From RPQJ01 sp963744735 (lineage in GTDB: Bacteria > Pseudomonadota > Gammaproteobacteria > Steroidobacterales > Steroidobacteraceae), in assembly GCA_963744735.1 (NCBI GenBank), contig CAVUVH010000020.1, positions 1-64,000 on the forward strand: DNA of 64,000 nucleotides, given 5' to 3'. Numbering within the stretch: position 1 is the first letter of the stretch; each line of letters begins with the position of its first letter. The notes beneath the pieces were generated by a model that did no database searches, had not been told where the DNA came from, and saw only the letters and a list, made by a program, of their open reading frames with translations. Shown here one piece after another: positions 30,521 to 39,889 of the stretch. Position numbers and translations under genes: made by a program.

Positions 30521-32086
30521 TCACTGCGCCGGCGGCGGCTGCGGCGGCAGCAGGTCCTCGAAGTTGTCCAGGTACGGCGCGTTGCGTCCGGGCGCAGGCG
30601 GCTGCAGCAGGTCGCTGAAGTCGTCACTGACCGGCGAACCGGTGGCCGCGGCCGGAGCGGCCAGCGTGTCGGCGGCATCGAGCGCCGGCGGCTCCTGCCC
30701 GAACAGGCGGTCGGGCAGCCCGGTGGCCAGCGTCGGCACCATCCAGACCAGGGCCAGGCCGAGCAGCTGCAGGCCGACGAACGGCAACACGCCCCGGTAG
30801 ATCTCGACCGTGCGCAGCATCCTGCCGGCGACGCCGCGCAGGTAGAACAAGGCGAAGCCGAACGGCGGCGTGAGGAAGCTCGTCTGCAGGTTGATGCCGA
30901 TCATCACGCCGAGCCAGACCGGATCGACGCCCAGCTTGATCAGTGCCGGCGCCGCAATCGGCACGACGATGAAAATGATCTCGAAGGTGTCCAGGAAGAA
31001 GCCGAGGACGAAGATCACCAGCATCACCGCGAGCACGGCCGTGAACGTGCCGCCGGGCAGCGACGACAGCGCATCGTGCACCAGGTTCTCGCCGCCCAGG
31101 CCGCGGAACACCAGGCTGAAGACGCTGGCCCCCAGCAGGATGATGAACACCATCGACGTAATCGTGAGCGTGCTGCGCATGACCTCGCGCAGCACCCGGG
31201 TATCGAAGCGGTTCTTGAAGCCCGAAAGCAGCATGGCACCCACGGCGCCCACCGACGCCGACTCGGTCGGCGTCGCGATGCCGGCCAGGATCGAGCCGAG
31301 CACGGCCAGCATCAGCAGCAGCGGCGGCGCGAGCGCACCGAACACGCGCCCTGGAAGGCCGGCGCGCTGCTCGGCCGACATTTCCAGCGGCGGACAGGAG
31401 GCCGGGTCGATGAACGACTTGACCAGGATCCACGAAAGGTAGAGCCCGACCAGCACCAGGCCCGGCAGCATCGCCCCCGCGAACAACTGCCCCACCGAGA
31501 TCGGGTCGGGGGACAGGTTGCCCAGTTCGAGCTGCGCCTGCTGGTTGGCGCCCTGCAGGATGTCGCCGACGAAGATCAGCACCGTGGAGGGCGGGATGAT
31601 CTGCCCGAGCGTGCCGGCGGCGCAGATCGTTCCTGCGGCGAGTTTCGGGTCGTAGCCTGCGCGCATCATCGCCGGCAGCGACAGCAGGCCCATCGTCACC
31701 ACCGTCGCGCCCACGATCCCGGTCGACGCCGCGAGCAGCGCGCCCACGATCACGACCGAGTACCCCAGGCCGCCCCGCAGCGAGCCGAACAGCTCGCCCA
31801 TGGTCGTGAGCAGCGCCTCGGCGATCTTCGAGCGCTCGAGCATCACGCCCATGAACACGAACAGCGGCACCGCGACCAGCGTCTCGTTGGTCATGATGCC
31901 GAAGTAGCGGCCGACCAGGGCCGACAGGATCGCCACGTCGAACACGCCGAGCGCGATGCCGAGCGTCGCGAACATCAGGCCCACGCCGGCCAGCGTGAAG
32001 GCCACGGGATAGCCGAGCAGCACGGCGGCGATGGTGGTCGCGAACATCGCGACCGAGAGCAGTTCGCCGACCAGCACCGGGCTCAT
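30521..32086 (-). CDS. dctM: TRAP transporter large permease (DctM) with C-terminal extension
   Basis: A 521-residue inner-membrane protein with about twelve to thirteen membrane segments, the ion-coupled channel subunit of a TRAP transporter. Characteristic parts are STGIVGATVVTMGLLSLPAM and CAAGTLGQIIPPSTVLI. Usual DctM proteins have 425-440 residues; this one carries roughly 50-80 extra residues at the C terminus that are Pro/Asp-rich and hold a twice-repeated D-[DN]-F-x-D-L-L motif (DDFSDLLQPP and DNFEDLLPPQ). The frame is intact. It follows dctQ by 24 bases. Confidence 0.92.
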   Translation of the reverse strand: MSPVLVGELLSVAMFATTIAAVLLGYPVAFTLAGVGLMFATLGIALGVFDVAILSALVGRYFGIMTNETLVAVPLFVFMGVMLERSKIAEALLTTMGELFGSLRGGLGYSVVIVGALLAASTGIVGATVVTMGLLSLPAMMRAGYDPKLAAGTICAAGTLGQIIPPSTVLIFVGDILQGANQQAQLELGNLSPDPISVGQLFAGAMLPGLVLVGLYLSWILVKSFIDPASCPPLEMSAEQRAGLPGRVFGALAPPLLLMLAVLGSILAGIATPTESASVGAVGAMLLSGFKNRFDTRVLREVMRSTLTITSMVFIILLGASVFSLVFRGLGGENLVHDALSSLPGGTFTAVLAVMLVIFVLGFFLDTFEIIFIVVPIAAPALIKLGVDPVWLGVMIGINLQTSFLTPPFGFALFYLRGVAGRMLRTVEIYRGVLPFVGLQLLGLALVWMVPTLATGLPDRLFGQEPPALDAADTLAAPAAATGSPVSDDFSDLLQPPAPGRNAPYLDNFEDLLPPQPPPAQ

Positions 32087-32110
32087 GCGGCACCCTGCGG
32101 TGGCTGCGCG

Positions 32111-32662
32111 TCAGGCCCGCTCATCGGTCACCCTGTCTTCGTCGTGGTCGAGCAGCGGGCGGCCGGCGAGGAACAGGCCGCGGCGGGCCAGCAGCGCGAG
32201 CCCCTGCAGGAACAGCAGCCCGCACATGGCCCACAGCATCGACTTCAGGACGTACAGGCCCGGCATCCCGTCCGCGGTGGCGGACGCCTCGCGGATGCGC
32301 CAGGACTCCAGCACGAACGGCGCCGACGTCCACGCCAGCACCGCCAGCCATGGGAACAGGAATATCAGCGTGCCGAGGATGTCGATCCAGGCCTGCCCGC
32401 GCGGCCCGAGCCGGCCATACATCACGTCGACGTTGACGTGGCCGCGGTGCAGCATGGTGTACCCGGCCCCGGCCATGAACACCGTGGCGTGCTGCCAGAC
32501 GTACAGCTCCTGCAGCCACGGATAGCCGAGGTTGAAGCCGTAGCGCAGCACGACCACGGCAAAGCAGGTGAGCACGCAAGCCACCGTCAGCCACGCCACG
32601 GTGCGGCCGATCCAGTCGTTCAGCGCATCGACGCCCCTGACGAAGCGCGGCAGCAGGTTCAT
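32111..32662 (-). CDS. dctQ: TRAP transporter small permease (DctQ)
   Basis: A 183-residue protein with four membrane segments, including the family signature LQELYVWQHATVFMAGAGYTML. It is the small membrane subunit of the TRAP transporter. The ATG at 32662 overlaps the stop of the amino acid permease upstream (ATGA), so it is probably translated from the same message as that permease and as dctM. The frame is intact. Confidence 0.9.
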   Translation of the reverse strand: MNLLPRFVRGVDALNDWIGRTVAWLTVACVLTCFAVVVLRYGFNLGYPWLQELYVWQHATVFMAGAGYTMLHRGHVNVDVMYGRLGPRGQAWIDILGTLIFLFPWLAVLAWTSAPFVLESWRIREASATADGMPGLYVLKSMLWAMCGLLFLQGLALLARRGLFLAGRPLLDHDEDRVTDERA

Positions 32663-34032
32663 CGTGCGCGGCGGCCCCGGCGGACGATGATGCAGGCGAC
32701 CACCACCACTGCCAGCGTCAGCAGGCTGAAGTAGAACTGGCTGGCCAGCGCCGGCGTGGCCGCCATCGCGATGACCACCGCGATCATCGCCGCGATGACC
32801 AGGTAGCTGAGCCACGGGAACAGCCACACGCGCACGGCCTTGGTCTCTGTCTCGGGATGGCGGCGCCGCAGGCGGATGTGCGACACCGCCGTCATCAGGT
32901 AGACGAACAGGATCACCGTGCCTGTCGTGCTCACCAGGAACGCGAACACGCCCTGCGGCGAGACGATCGCGATCACGACGCCGATGACCCCGACCAGCGA
33001 GCCCAGCCAGATCGAGCGCGCCGGGACCCTGCGTTCATTGACTTCGACCAGCCAGCGCGGCGCGTCGCCACGATCCGCCAGCACGTGCAGCACGCGCGAG
33101 CACACGTACACGGCGGAGTTCAGGCACGACAGCACCGCCGTGAGGATGATGAAGCTCATCGCCGCGCTGCCCCAGCCAAACCCCATGACGTTGAGCGCCA
33201 GCGTGAAGGGCGACTCGCCCGGCTTGACCAGCGGCCAGGCGACGACGCACACGATCAGCGACAGCGACAGGATGTAGAACAGCAGGATCCGCCAGGAGAT
33301 CGACGTCGCCATGCGCACCACGGCGCGTTCGGGATCCTTCGATTCCGCCGCGGCGACCGTGGTGATCTCCGGCCCGACCAGCGAGAAGAACACGGTCGTG
33401 ACGGTGGCCAGCACCGGCACCCAGCCCATCGGCGCGAAACCGCCGTGCGCGGTCAGGTTGGCCACGGTGGGCCCGGTGGGCGAGGTGAGCCCGAAGGCGT
33501 AGGCGGCCGCGACCAGGATGAACGCGATGATCGCGGCCACCTTGATCGACGAGAACCAGAACTCGAATTCGCCGTACGAGCGCGCCGACATCAGGTTGAC
33601 GGCGGTCATGACCGCCATCAGCACCAGCCCGATCTGCCAGACCGGCAGGTCGATCCACAGCTGCAGGATCTGCGCGCCCGCGATCGCCTCGATCGGCACC
33701 ACGACGATCCAGAAATACCAGTACAGCCAGCCGGCAATGAAGCCGCCCGCATCGCCGAGCCCGGCGCGCGAGAACTCCGAGAACGAGCGCACGTGCGGAT
33801 GCGTGAGCGCCATCTCGGCCAGCATCCGCATCACGACGAAGACGATGCCGCCGGCCAGCAGGTACGAGAGCAGCGCCGCGGGACCGGCGGCGGCGATGGC
33901 CGCGCTGCTGCCCACGAACAGGCCGGCGCCGATGACGCCGCCGATCGTGATCATGGTGATGTGGCGCGGGAGCAGGGCCCGGCTGAGTTCGTGCTGCTTG
34001 CCGGGCACGGCCGGATCGGTGGCTTGGGTCAT
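32659..34032 (-). CDS. Amino acid permease (AAT/GabP-like APC family)
   Basis: A 457-residue permease with twelve membrane segments. The N-terminal signature ELSRALLPRHITMITIGGVIGAGLFVGS and FSEFSRAGLGDAGGFIAGWLYWYFW place it with proton-coupled amino acid permeases such as GabP, ProY and AroP. The start at 34032 (MTQATDPA) was chosen because upstream codons of the open frame run into the flavodoxin gene region. Its stop overlaps the dctQ start. Substrate unknown; GABA or another neutral amino acid is typical. The frame is intact. Confidence 0.88.
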   Translation of the reverse strand: MTQATDPAVPGKQHELSRALLPRHITMITIGGVIGAGLFVGSSAAIAAAGPAALLSYLLAGGIVFVVMRMLAEMALTHPHVRSFSEFSRAGLGDAGGFIAGWLYWYFWIVVVPIEAIAGAQILQLWIDLPVWQIGLVLMAVMTAVNLMSARSYGEFEFWFSSIKVAAIIAFILVAAAYAFGLTSPTGPTVANLTAHGGFAPMGWVPVLATVTTVFFSLVGPEITTVAAAESKDPERAVVRMATSISWRILLFYILSLSLIVCVVAWPLVKPGESPFTLALNVMGFGWGSAAMSFIILTAVLSCLNSAVYVCSRVLHVLADRGDAPRWLVEVNERRVPARSIWLGSLVGVIGVVIAIVSPQGVFAFLVSTTGTVILFVYLMTAVSHIRLRRRHPETETKAVRVWLFPWLSYLVIAAMIAVVIAMAATPALASQFYFSLLTLAVVVVACIIVRRGRRAR

Positions 34033-34078
34033 GGGTTCGGCATGGGACGGCCGGACGCAGTTGATGTCAAGGACCGGC

Positions 34079-34570
34079 TCAGAACAGCCCGAGGTCGAGG
34101 CCGGCCGCGAGCGTGGCCCCGAGTTCTTCGCAGCGCGCGAGGTCGGCCGCGGCAATCGTCTTCTCCCGCAGGATCGCCGCGGGCGTCTGCGCCTGCGTGA
34201 TCACGAGCAGCGCCGGGGCCACCGGCTTGAGCCGCCAGCCGAGCGCGATGCGCTCGATCTGCCGGATCGCGCCCTGGCCGTCGCTGCCGGCGCAGACCAG
34301 CGTGGCATACGGGCGGCCATTCACCCGGTCGAGCGCGGCGTAGTAAGTGCGGTCGAAGAAGTCCTTCATCAGGCCGCTCATCGAGGCCAGGTTCTCCGGC
34401 GTCGCGAAAACATAGCCGTCTGCGCCCAGCACGTGCTCCGGCTGCGCTTCCTGCGCGTGCAGCAGCGTCGCGTGCACGCCCTCTTGCTGGCGCGCGCCGC
34501 GCAGGGCGGCCTCGGCCATCTGGCGCGTGCCGCCGGTCATCGAGTGATAGACGATCAGCAGGGTTTTCAA
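34079..34570 (-). CDS. Flavodoxin-like NAD(P)H:FMN oxidoreductase family protein
   Basis: A 163-residue flavodoxin fold. The start LLIVYHSMTGGTRQMAEAAL is the phosphate-binding loop, and YVFATPENLASMSGLMKDFFDRTYY is the second FMN-binding segment of WrbA/NAD(P)H-dependent FMN-reductase relatives. A TTG at 34570 overlaps the stop of the upstream glycerophosphodiesterase (TTGA); no ATG fits the domain start. Role unknown; electron transfer or quinone reduction is usual for the family. Confidence 0.82.
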   Translation of the reverse strand: MKTLLIVYHSMTGGTRQMAEAALRGARQQEGVHATLLHAQEAQPEHVLGADGYVFATPENLASMSGLMKDFFDRTYYAALDRVNGRPYATLVCAGSDGQGAIRQIERIALGWRLKPVAPALLVITQAQTPAAILREKTIAAADLARCEELGATLAAGLDLGLF

Positions 34571-35840
34571 CGCCGGCCCGTGCAGTTGGCATAAAAGACG
34601 GCCGTCGCCGGCCAGTCGCTGAAGATCGCGCGGATGCCGACCTGCCGTGCCAGCACGTCGAGCACGCGCAACACATCGCTCTCGCCGGTGATCGCGGGGT
34701 TGATGGTCTGGTAATAGAACCCGTTGTCGCCCGCGTGCAGCGTGCCCGAGCGCTCGAGGCTCCAGGTCACGATCTGGAGCCCGGCCTGGCGCGCGTCGCA
34801 GCGCGGCCGGCGAAGGCACCAGCGCGCCGCGCTCGTCCACGGCAAGCAGCGCAAACATCGCCGGAGCCCAGATCCGCACGCCCTGCGCGTGCAGTCGCCG
34901 CAGTGCGGCCGCGTTCGGCAGGTCGCTCGACCCGCTCGGCCGGGTCGAGGTAGACCGCCTGCCGGGCGAACTCGGGTTCGCGGGCCAGCCAGTAGCTGAT
35001 GTCGTCGAGGCTGAAGGATTGCGGCCACACCTGGTCCGGTGGCACGCCCGCGGCCCTGTATTCGTCGAGCATGCGCTGCGCGAAGTCGTGCTGGGTCATG
35101 CCGTCGAACGGCATCGGCACGACGGGCTGCTTGAGTTCCGGAACCATCTGCACGCCCAGCTGGCGGAACAGGGCGATGCTCTCCGCGTGCGTCATCAGCG
35201 TGCCGCTGTCGATGCCGTCGGCGTTGGCCGGCGTGCGGCCACCCCGCACGAACTGCTCCGCCGAAACTGCGCCTGGATCGAAGCCATCGTGCTTGCCGCG
35301 CAGGGTGCGGAACTCGGCGAGGGTGATGTCGCTGGTGCGGCACTCGGCGGTCGCCGGCGCAACGAGCGTGCCCGCGCGGTCGAAGACTGCCGGCTGGAAC
35401 GGCCGGGTGCAGCGCGCTGCCAGGGGGGTCAGCAGGATGTCGGTGGTGGTGTGCAGGTCGTTCTGCGCATGCCGGCAGACGAGCTGCTTGTCGCGGGTGA
35501 AGGTCACGTCGCACTCGATCACCCCGGCGCCCTGGGCGGCGGCGGCCAGGTACGACTCGCGCGTATGTTCGGGGAAGCGCAGGGGTGCCCCGCGATGGCC
35601 GAGCGCGAAGGTCGTCCGACGTACCGGCGCGTCGATGCAGGCGGCCAGCTCGGTCTTGAGCGGCCCGGGCGCCAGGCCGGCCACGAGCGCCACGGGACGC
35701 GCGTCGGGGCGGGAGGCAACGATCTCGCCGGCAAGGCCCGGCAGCGGCACCAGCAGCGCAAGCAGTAAGAGGGTGCAATGCCGCAAGGGAAGTCGCCTCG
35801 CTGGACGGGTGGAGGCCCGAATGCTCGCATCGCGCGGCAC
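34567..35840 (-). CDS. Exported glycerophosphodiester phosphodiesterase, frameshifted
   Basis: About 424 residues with a signal peptide (CTLLLLALLVPLPGLAG). It hydrolyses glycerophosphodiesters to glycerol-3-phosphate and an alcohol. Catalytic-site segments are GHRGAPLRFPEHT (His, Arg, Glu), VIECDVTFTRDKQLVCRHA (Glu, Asp, His) and later PELKQP. Shifts near 34930 and 34805 lie in the C-terminal third; the end reads LQIVTWSLERSGTLHAG. Glycerol-3-phosphate would feed the same pathway as GlpK (61.6 kb), but they are not linked. The start may lie further inside, nearer the signal peptide. Confidence 0.88.
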
Positions 35841-35945
35841 GAATAGCCATCGCCGCCGACCGCTTTTCGCGCAGGTAGAACACCGCCTCCCCGCGCTGCG
35901 CCGTCTCGTTTAATCTCCGGGCTCGCGCACGACGAGGCGGACAGC

Positions 35946-36825
35946 ATGACCAACGCGGTTCTGGGAATCATCGGCGGCTCGGGCCTGTACGACCTGCCTG
36001 GCATCGACGACGTGCAGCCGCTGCACCTGCCGACGCCCTGGGGCGAGCACTCGGACGGGCTGCGCACGGGGCGCGTGGGCGCCACCCGGGTGGTGTTCCT
36101 GCCGCGCCACGGGGTCGGGCCACCGGATACCGCCGCACGAAATCAATTACCGCGCCAACATCGACGCGCTGAAGCAGGCCGGCGTCACCGACCTGGTCTC
36201 GTTTTCGGCCTGCGGTTCCTACAAGGAGGCGCTGAGTCCCGGCACGTTCGTGCTGGTCGACAACTTCGTCGACCGTACCGTGCACCGGGCCAGCACGTTC
36301 TTCGGCACCGGCTGCGTCGCGCACGTCTCGTTCGCGCACCCGGTCGGACCGGCCCTGCAGGACCGGCTCGAGGCGGCGATGCGCAGCGAGGGGATTCCGT
36401 ACCAGCGGGGCGGCGTGGCCGTCTGCATGGAGGGTCCGCAGTTCTCGACACTGCCGGAGTCGCTCACCTACCAGCGGCTCGGCTACGACATCATCCACAT
36501 GACCTCGATGCCCGAGGCCAAGCTCGCGCGCGAGGCGGAAATCACCTATGCCGTGGTCGCGATGGTCACCGACTACGACTGCTGGCACGAGGTGCACGGC
36601 GCCGTCGACGTCGCGAGCCTGATCCGGGTGATGGACGAGAACCGCGGCAAGGCGCAGCGCGTGTTTGCCCGGCTGGCCAGGGATTTTCCGGCAGAGCGCG
36701 TGCCGTGCCCGGCGGGCTCGCATCGCGCCCTCGACGGCGCCATCATCACGCGGCCCGGGCAGCGCGATCCGGCGCTGCTGGCGCGGCTGCAGACGGTCGC
36801 CGGGCGCGTGCTGGGCGGCGGCTGA
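35946..36825 (+). CDS. mtnP: S-methyl-5'-thioadenosine phosphorylase, one frameshift
   Basis: About 293 residues. It cleaves methylthioadenosine with phosphate to adenine and 5-methylthioribose-1-phosphate. The phosphate-site start VLGIIGGSGLYDLPGI, FLPRHGVG with the following HRIPPHEINYRAN, CGSYKEALSPG and CMEGPQFSTLPES are all present. One shift near 36115, in a GGGC/CCAC run, splits the gene. It is first of a three-gene operon with mtnA and an aldolase; the spacing to mtnA is 17 bases. Confidence 0.93.
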
Positions 36826-36842
36826 GACGGCGCGGAGGCCGC

Positions 36843-37940
<1,098 letters not shown>

Positions 37941-37947
37941 GCGCCGC

Positions 37948-38589
37948 ATGCACGCCACGGACCTGCGCAACGAGATCATCGCCGTCACGCTCGCACTCGA
38001 TGCGGCGGGCATGGTGCCGAACAAGTCGGGCAACGTGTCGGCCCGCAGCGCGGACGGGTACCTGATCACGCCGGCGGGGACGGCCTATCGCGACCTGCAG
38101 GCGGCCGATCTCGTCGCCCTGTCGCTCGAGGATGCGCCGCCCGCGGCCGGGCAGCGACCCTCCTCGGAATGGCGCATGCACGCGGCGATCTACCGCGCGC
38201 GGCCGGACGTGCAGGCGATCGTCCATACCCACAGCCCGCACGCGACGGCGCTCGCCTGTGCCGGGCGCGGCATTCCACCGTTCCACTACATGATCGCGCT
38301 GGCCGGCGGCCACATCCGCTGCATGCCTTACGCCACCTTCGGCACGGCGGAACTGGCGCAGTCGGCCGTCGATGGACTGGCGGGACGCCGTGCCTGCCTG
38401 CTCGCCAACCATGGCGTCATGGCGGTCGGCACGACCCTGGCCCGCGCCCATGCCGTGGCGATCGAGGTCGAGAACCTCGCGCGTGAATACCTGCTGCTGC
38501 TCGGCGCCGGCCTCGAGCCGCGGTTGCTCGACGACGCGGAGATCGAGCGCGTCATCGGCCGGTTTACCGGCTACGGGCGCCTGGGCTAG
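37948..38589 (+). CDS. ald2: Class II aldolase, FucA/Ald2-like (probable 5-methylthioribulose-1-phosphate aldolase)
   Basis: A 213-residue zinc aldolase. The chain follows E. coli FucA closely: GNVSARSADGYLITPAGTAY, the Glu in SSEWRMHAAIY, zinc ligands VHTHSPH and ANHGVMAVG, and PPFHYMIALAGG followed by YATFGTAEL. Behind mtnP and mtnA it is best explained as the Ald2 aldolase that splits methylthioribulose-1-phosphate (or the 5-deoxy analogue) to dihydroxyacetone phosphate and an aldehyde. MtnB dehydratase is the alternative but fits the sequence less well. Its stop shares the CTAG at 38586-38589 with the stop of the convergent membrane protein gene. Confidence 0.87.
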   Translation: MHATDLRNEIIAVTLALDAAGMVPNKSGNVSARSADGYLITPAGTAYRDLQAADLVALSLEDAPPAAGQRPSSEWRMHAAIYRARPDVQAIVHTHSPHATALACAGRGIPPFHYMIALAGGHIRCMPYATFGTAELAQSAVDGLAGRRACLLANHGVMAVGTTLARAHAVAIEVENLAREYLLLLGAGLEPRLLDDAEIERVIGRFTGYGRLG

Positions 38590-38844
38590 GAAGGCCGGCG
38601 CAGGCGCAAGCGGCTGCCGGCAAACTGCCCGCCGAAGTAGGCGGCGACGAACAGCGGCAACATGCTCCAGCGGAAGGGCAGCCCGAGCGCAAGGCGCAGC
38701 GCGATCACCAGCGGCACCGACCGCGTGCACGGCGACGAACCACTGCGGCGAGAACTTGCGCAGGCCCGCGCGCCAGTAGCCGAAAGGCAGGTTCAGCGCG
38801 AACGTCGCCGCCAGCGCAACCAGGTACGCCAGCGGCTCGGTCAT
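38586..38844 (-). CDS. Small inner-membrane protein of unknown function, frameshifted
   Basis: About 85 residues with a hydrophobic N-terminal segment (PLAYLVALAATFALNLPFGYW), a loop GLRKFSPQWFVAVHA, and two further hydrophobic stretches (PLVIALRLALGLPF and MLPLFVAAYFGGQFAG). One shift near 38720 joins the halves. I do not recognise a named family, though the pattern resembles small conserved membrane proteins of proteobacteria. It ends tail to tail with the aldolase gene inside a shared CTAG. Confidence 0.62.
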
Positions 38845-38879
38845 GTCGCGGTTTCCAGTCACGGGCAGCGCCCGCGCGC

Positions 38880-39536
38880 TCAGTGCGGCTTGCGCGCCGC
38901 CGCCGCGCCCTGCGACATGATGCGGTCCGTCCAGGCGATGCCGAGCGCCGACAGGATGAACACGGAGTGGATGATGGTCTGCCACATCACGCCGTCCGCG
39001 GTCACCGTCGTGCAACCCTTGCCGTTGGAACCCGCGGCCAGCAGCGCCTGCGCCGCTTCGATCGCTGCGGGCGTGCCGCACACCGGCATGCCGCCGATCA
39101 TGCCGGCCTCGATGAACGTCTTCAGCAGGTGGATCGAGCTGATGCCGATGATCGCCATCGCCAGCTTCACCTTCAGCACGCTGGCATTGACGTGACTCAG
39201 CCATTCCGGCTGGTCGGGATGTCCCTGCAGGTCCAGGCGCGAGACGAAGGTCTCGTAGCCGCCGACGATCACCATCACCAGCAGGTTCGAGATCATGACC
39301 ACGTCGATCAGGCCGAGCACGATCAGCATGATCGACTGCTCGGTCAGCGTCGGCGCCGAGTGGATCAGGTGCCACAGTTCCTTCAGGAACAGGAACACGT
39401 ACACGCCCTGGGCCACGATCAGGCCGAGGTACAGCGGCAGCTGCAGCCAGCGCGAGCTGAAGATCAGGTTTGGCAGAAGGCCGAGCGGCTTGCGTACGGG
39501 GTTGTTCATGCGGTGGTGCGGTTGACTGTTTTCCAT
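38880..39536 (-). CDS. yqhA: UPF0114 (YqhA) family membrane protein
   Basis: A 218-residue protein with four membrane segments. The core segments SSRWLQLPLYLGLIVAQGVYVFLFL, IDVVMISNLLVMVIVGGYETFVS and LKVKLAMAIIGISSIHLLKTFI are typical of UPF0114. Function is unknown in the literature I know. Two starts are possible, at 39536 and 39509 (MNNPVRKPLG); neither has a strong ribosome site. A 33-base stretch around the second start is repeated at 39651-39683. Confidence 0.85.
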   Translation of the reverse strand: MENSQPHHRMNNPVRKPLGLLPNLIFSSRWLQLPLYLGLIVAQGVYVFLFLKELWHLIHSAPTLTEQSIMLIVLGLIDVVMISNLLVMVIVGGYETFVSRLDLQGHPDQPEWLSHVNASVLKVKLAMAIIGISSIHLLKTFIEAGMIGGMPVCGTPAAIEAAQALLAAGSNGKGCTTVTADGVMWQTIIHSVFILSALGIAWTDRIMSQGAAAARKPH

Positions 39537-39601
39537 AATCCGAGCGCGAGCCTAGCACTGCAAAAGGCGTTCATGCATTACCGCTGCGCTGCGGACTTCA
39601 A

Positions 39602-39646
39602 TGCGCTGGACAACCCGTGCCCGAAACATAGTTTCATCGGGCAAAC
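39602..39646 (+). promoter_or_regulatory. Direct repeat copy 1 with GAAAC-ATA-GTTTC palindrome
   Basis: TGCGCTGGACAACCC, then GCCCGAAACATAGTTTCATC and GGGCAAA. The core at 39623-39635 is a perfect five-base inverted repeat with a three-base spacer. A near-identical block occurs in the same orientation at 43795-43837. This copy is about 245 bases upstream of the TonB receptor start. A regulator operator or shared promoter is the simplest reading; an insertion scar is the alternative. Confidence 0.6.
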
Positions 39647-39650
39647 CAGG

Positions 39651-39683
39651 AGGCCGAGTGGCTTGCGGACTGCGTTGTTCATG
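39651..39683 (-). repeat. Partial duplicate of the yqhA 5' coding region
   Basis: From GGCCGAG through GTTGTTCATG this block matches 39478-39510 (the yqhA codons for MNNPVRKPLGLL) with about four mismatches in 32. Read on the minus strand it encodes MNNAVRKPLGLLV before diverging. Flanking bases do not match, so it is not a simple tandem duplication of a longer unit. It probably is a remnant of a second yqhA or of a rearrangement. Confidence 0.65.
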
Positions 39684-39889
39684 GGCTGTTCGAGACTGGC
39701 AGCACGGAAATGGCCCGCCAGAGTAGGGATCGCCGGCCGTCATGCCAAGCCCCCATGGCGGCGGGGCGCCGGGCGCAAATCTCGCCACGAGGTTGTCGAG
39801 CTTCCGGGATAGACTCGCGCGGCAACCGGGCCCGAGGCAGGGCCTGGTCCGCGAAGAGTTCCGTCGGGTTCAGGGAGTTGAGTGCACGC

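Larger units (their letters stand above)
39537..39889. other. 353-bp intergenic region with two repeat scars upstream of the TonB receptor
   Basis: There is no supportable gene here. The stretch holds the first copy of a ~45-base direct repeat (39602-39646), immediately followed by a partial duplicate of the yqhA 5' coding region (39651-39683). The remaining ~200 bases before the receptor start show a CAGGGAG element about ten to twenty bases ahead of the ATG and nothing else I recognise. Confidence 0.7.

Noticed and set aside
39658..39715. A GTG-started mini-frame after an AGGAGG-like site at 39647-39653
   Set aside because: Only about 18 codons, overlaps the yqhA duplicate, and no conservation evidence can be seen.
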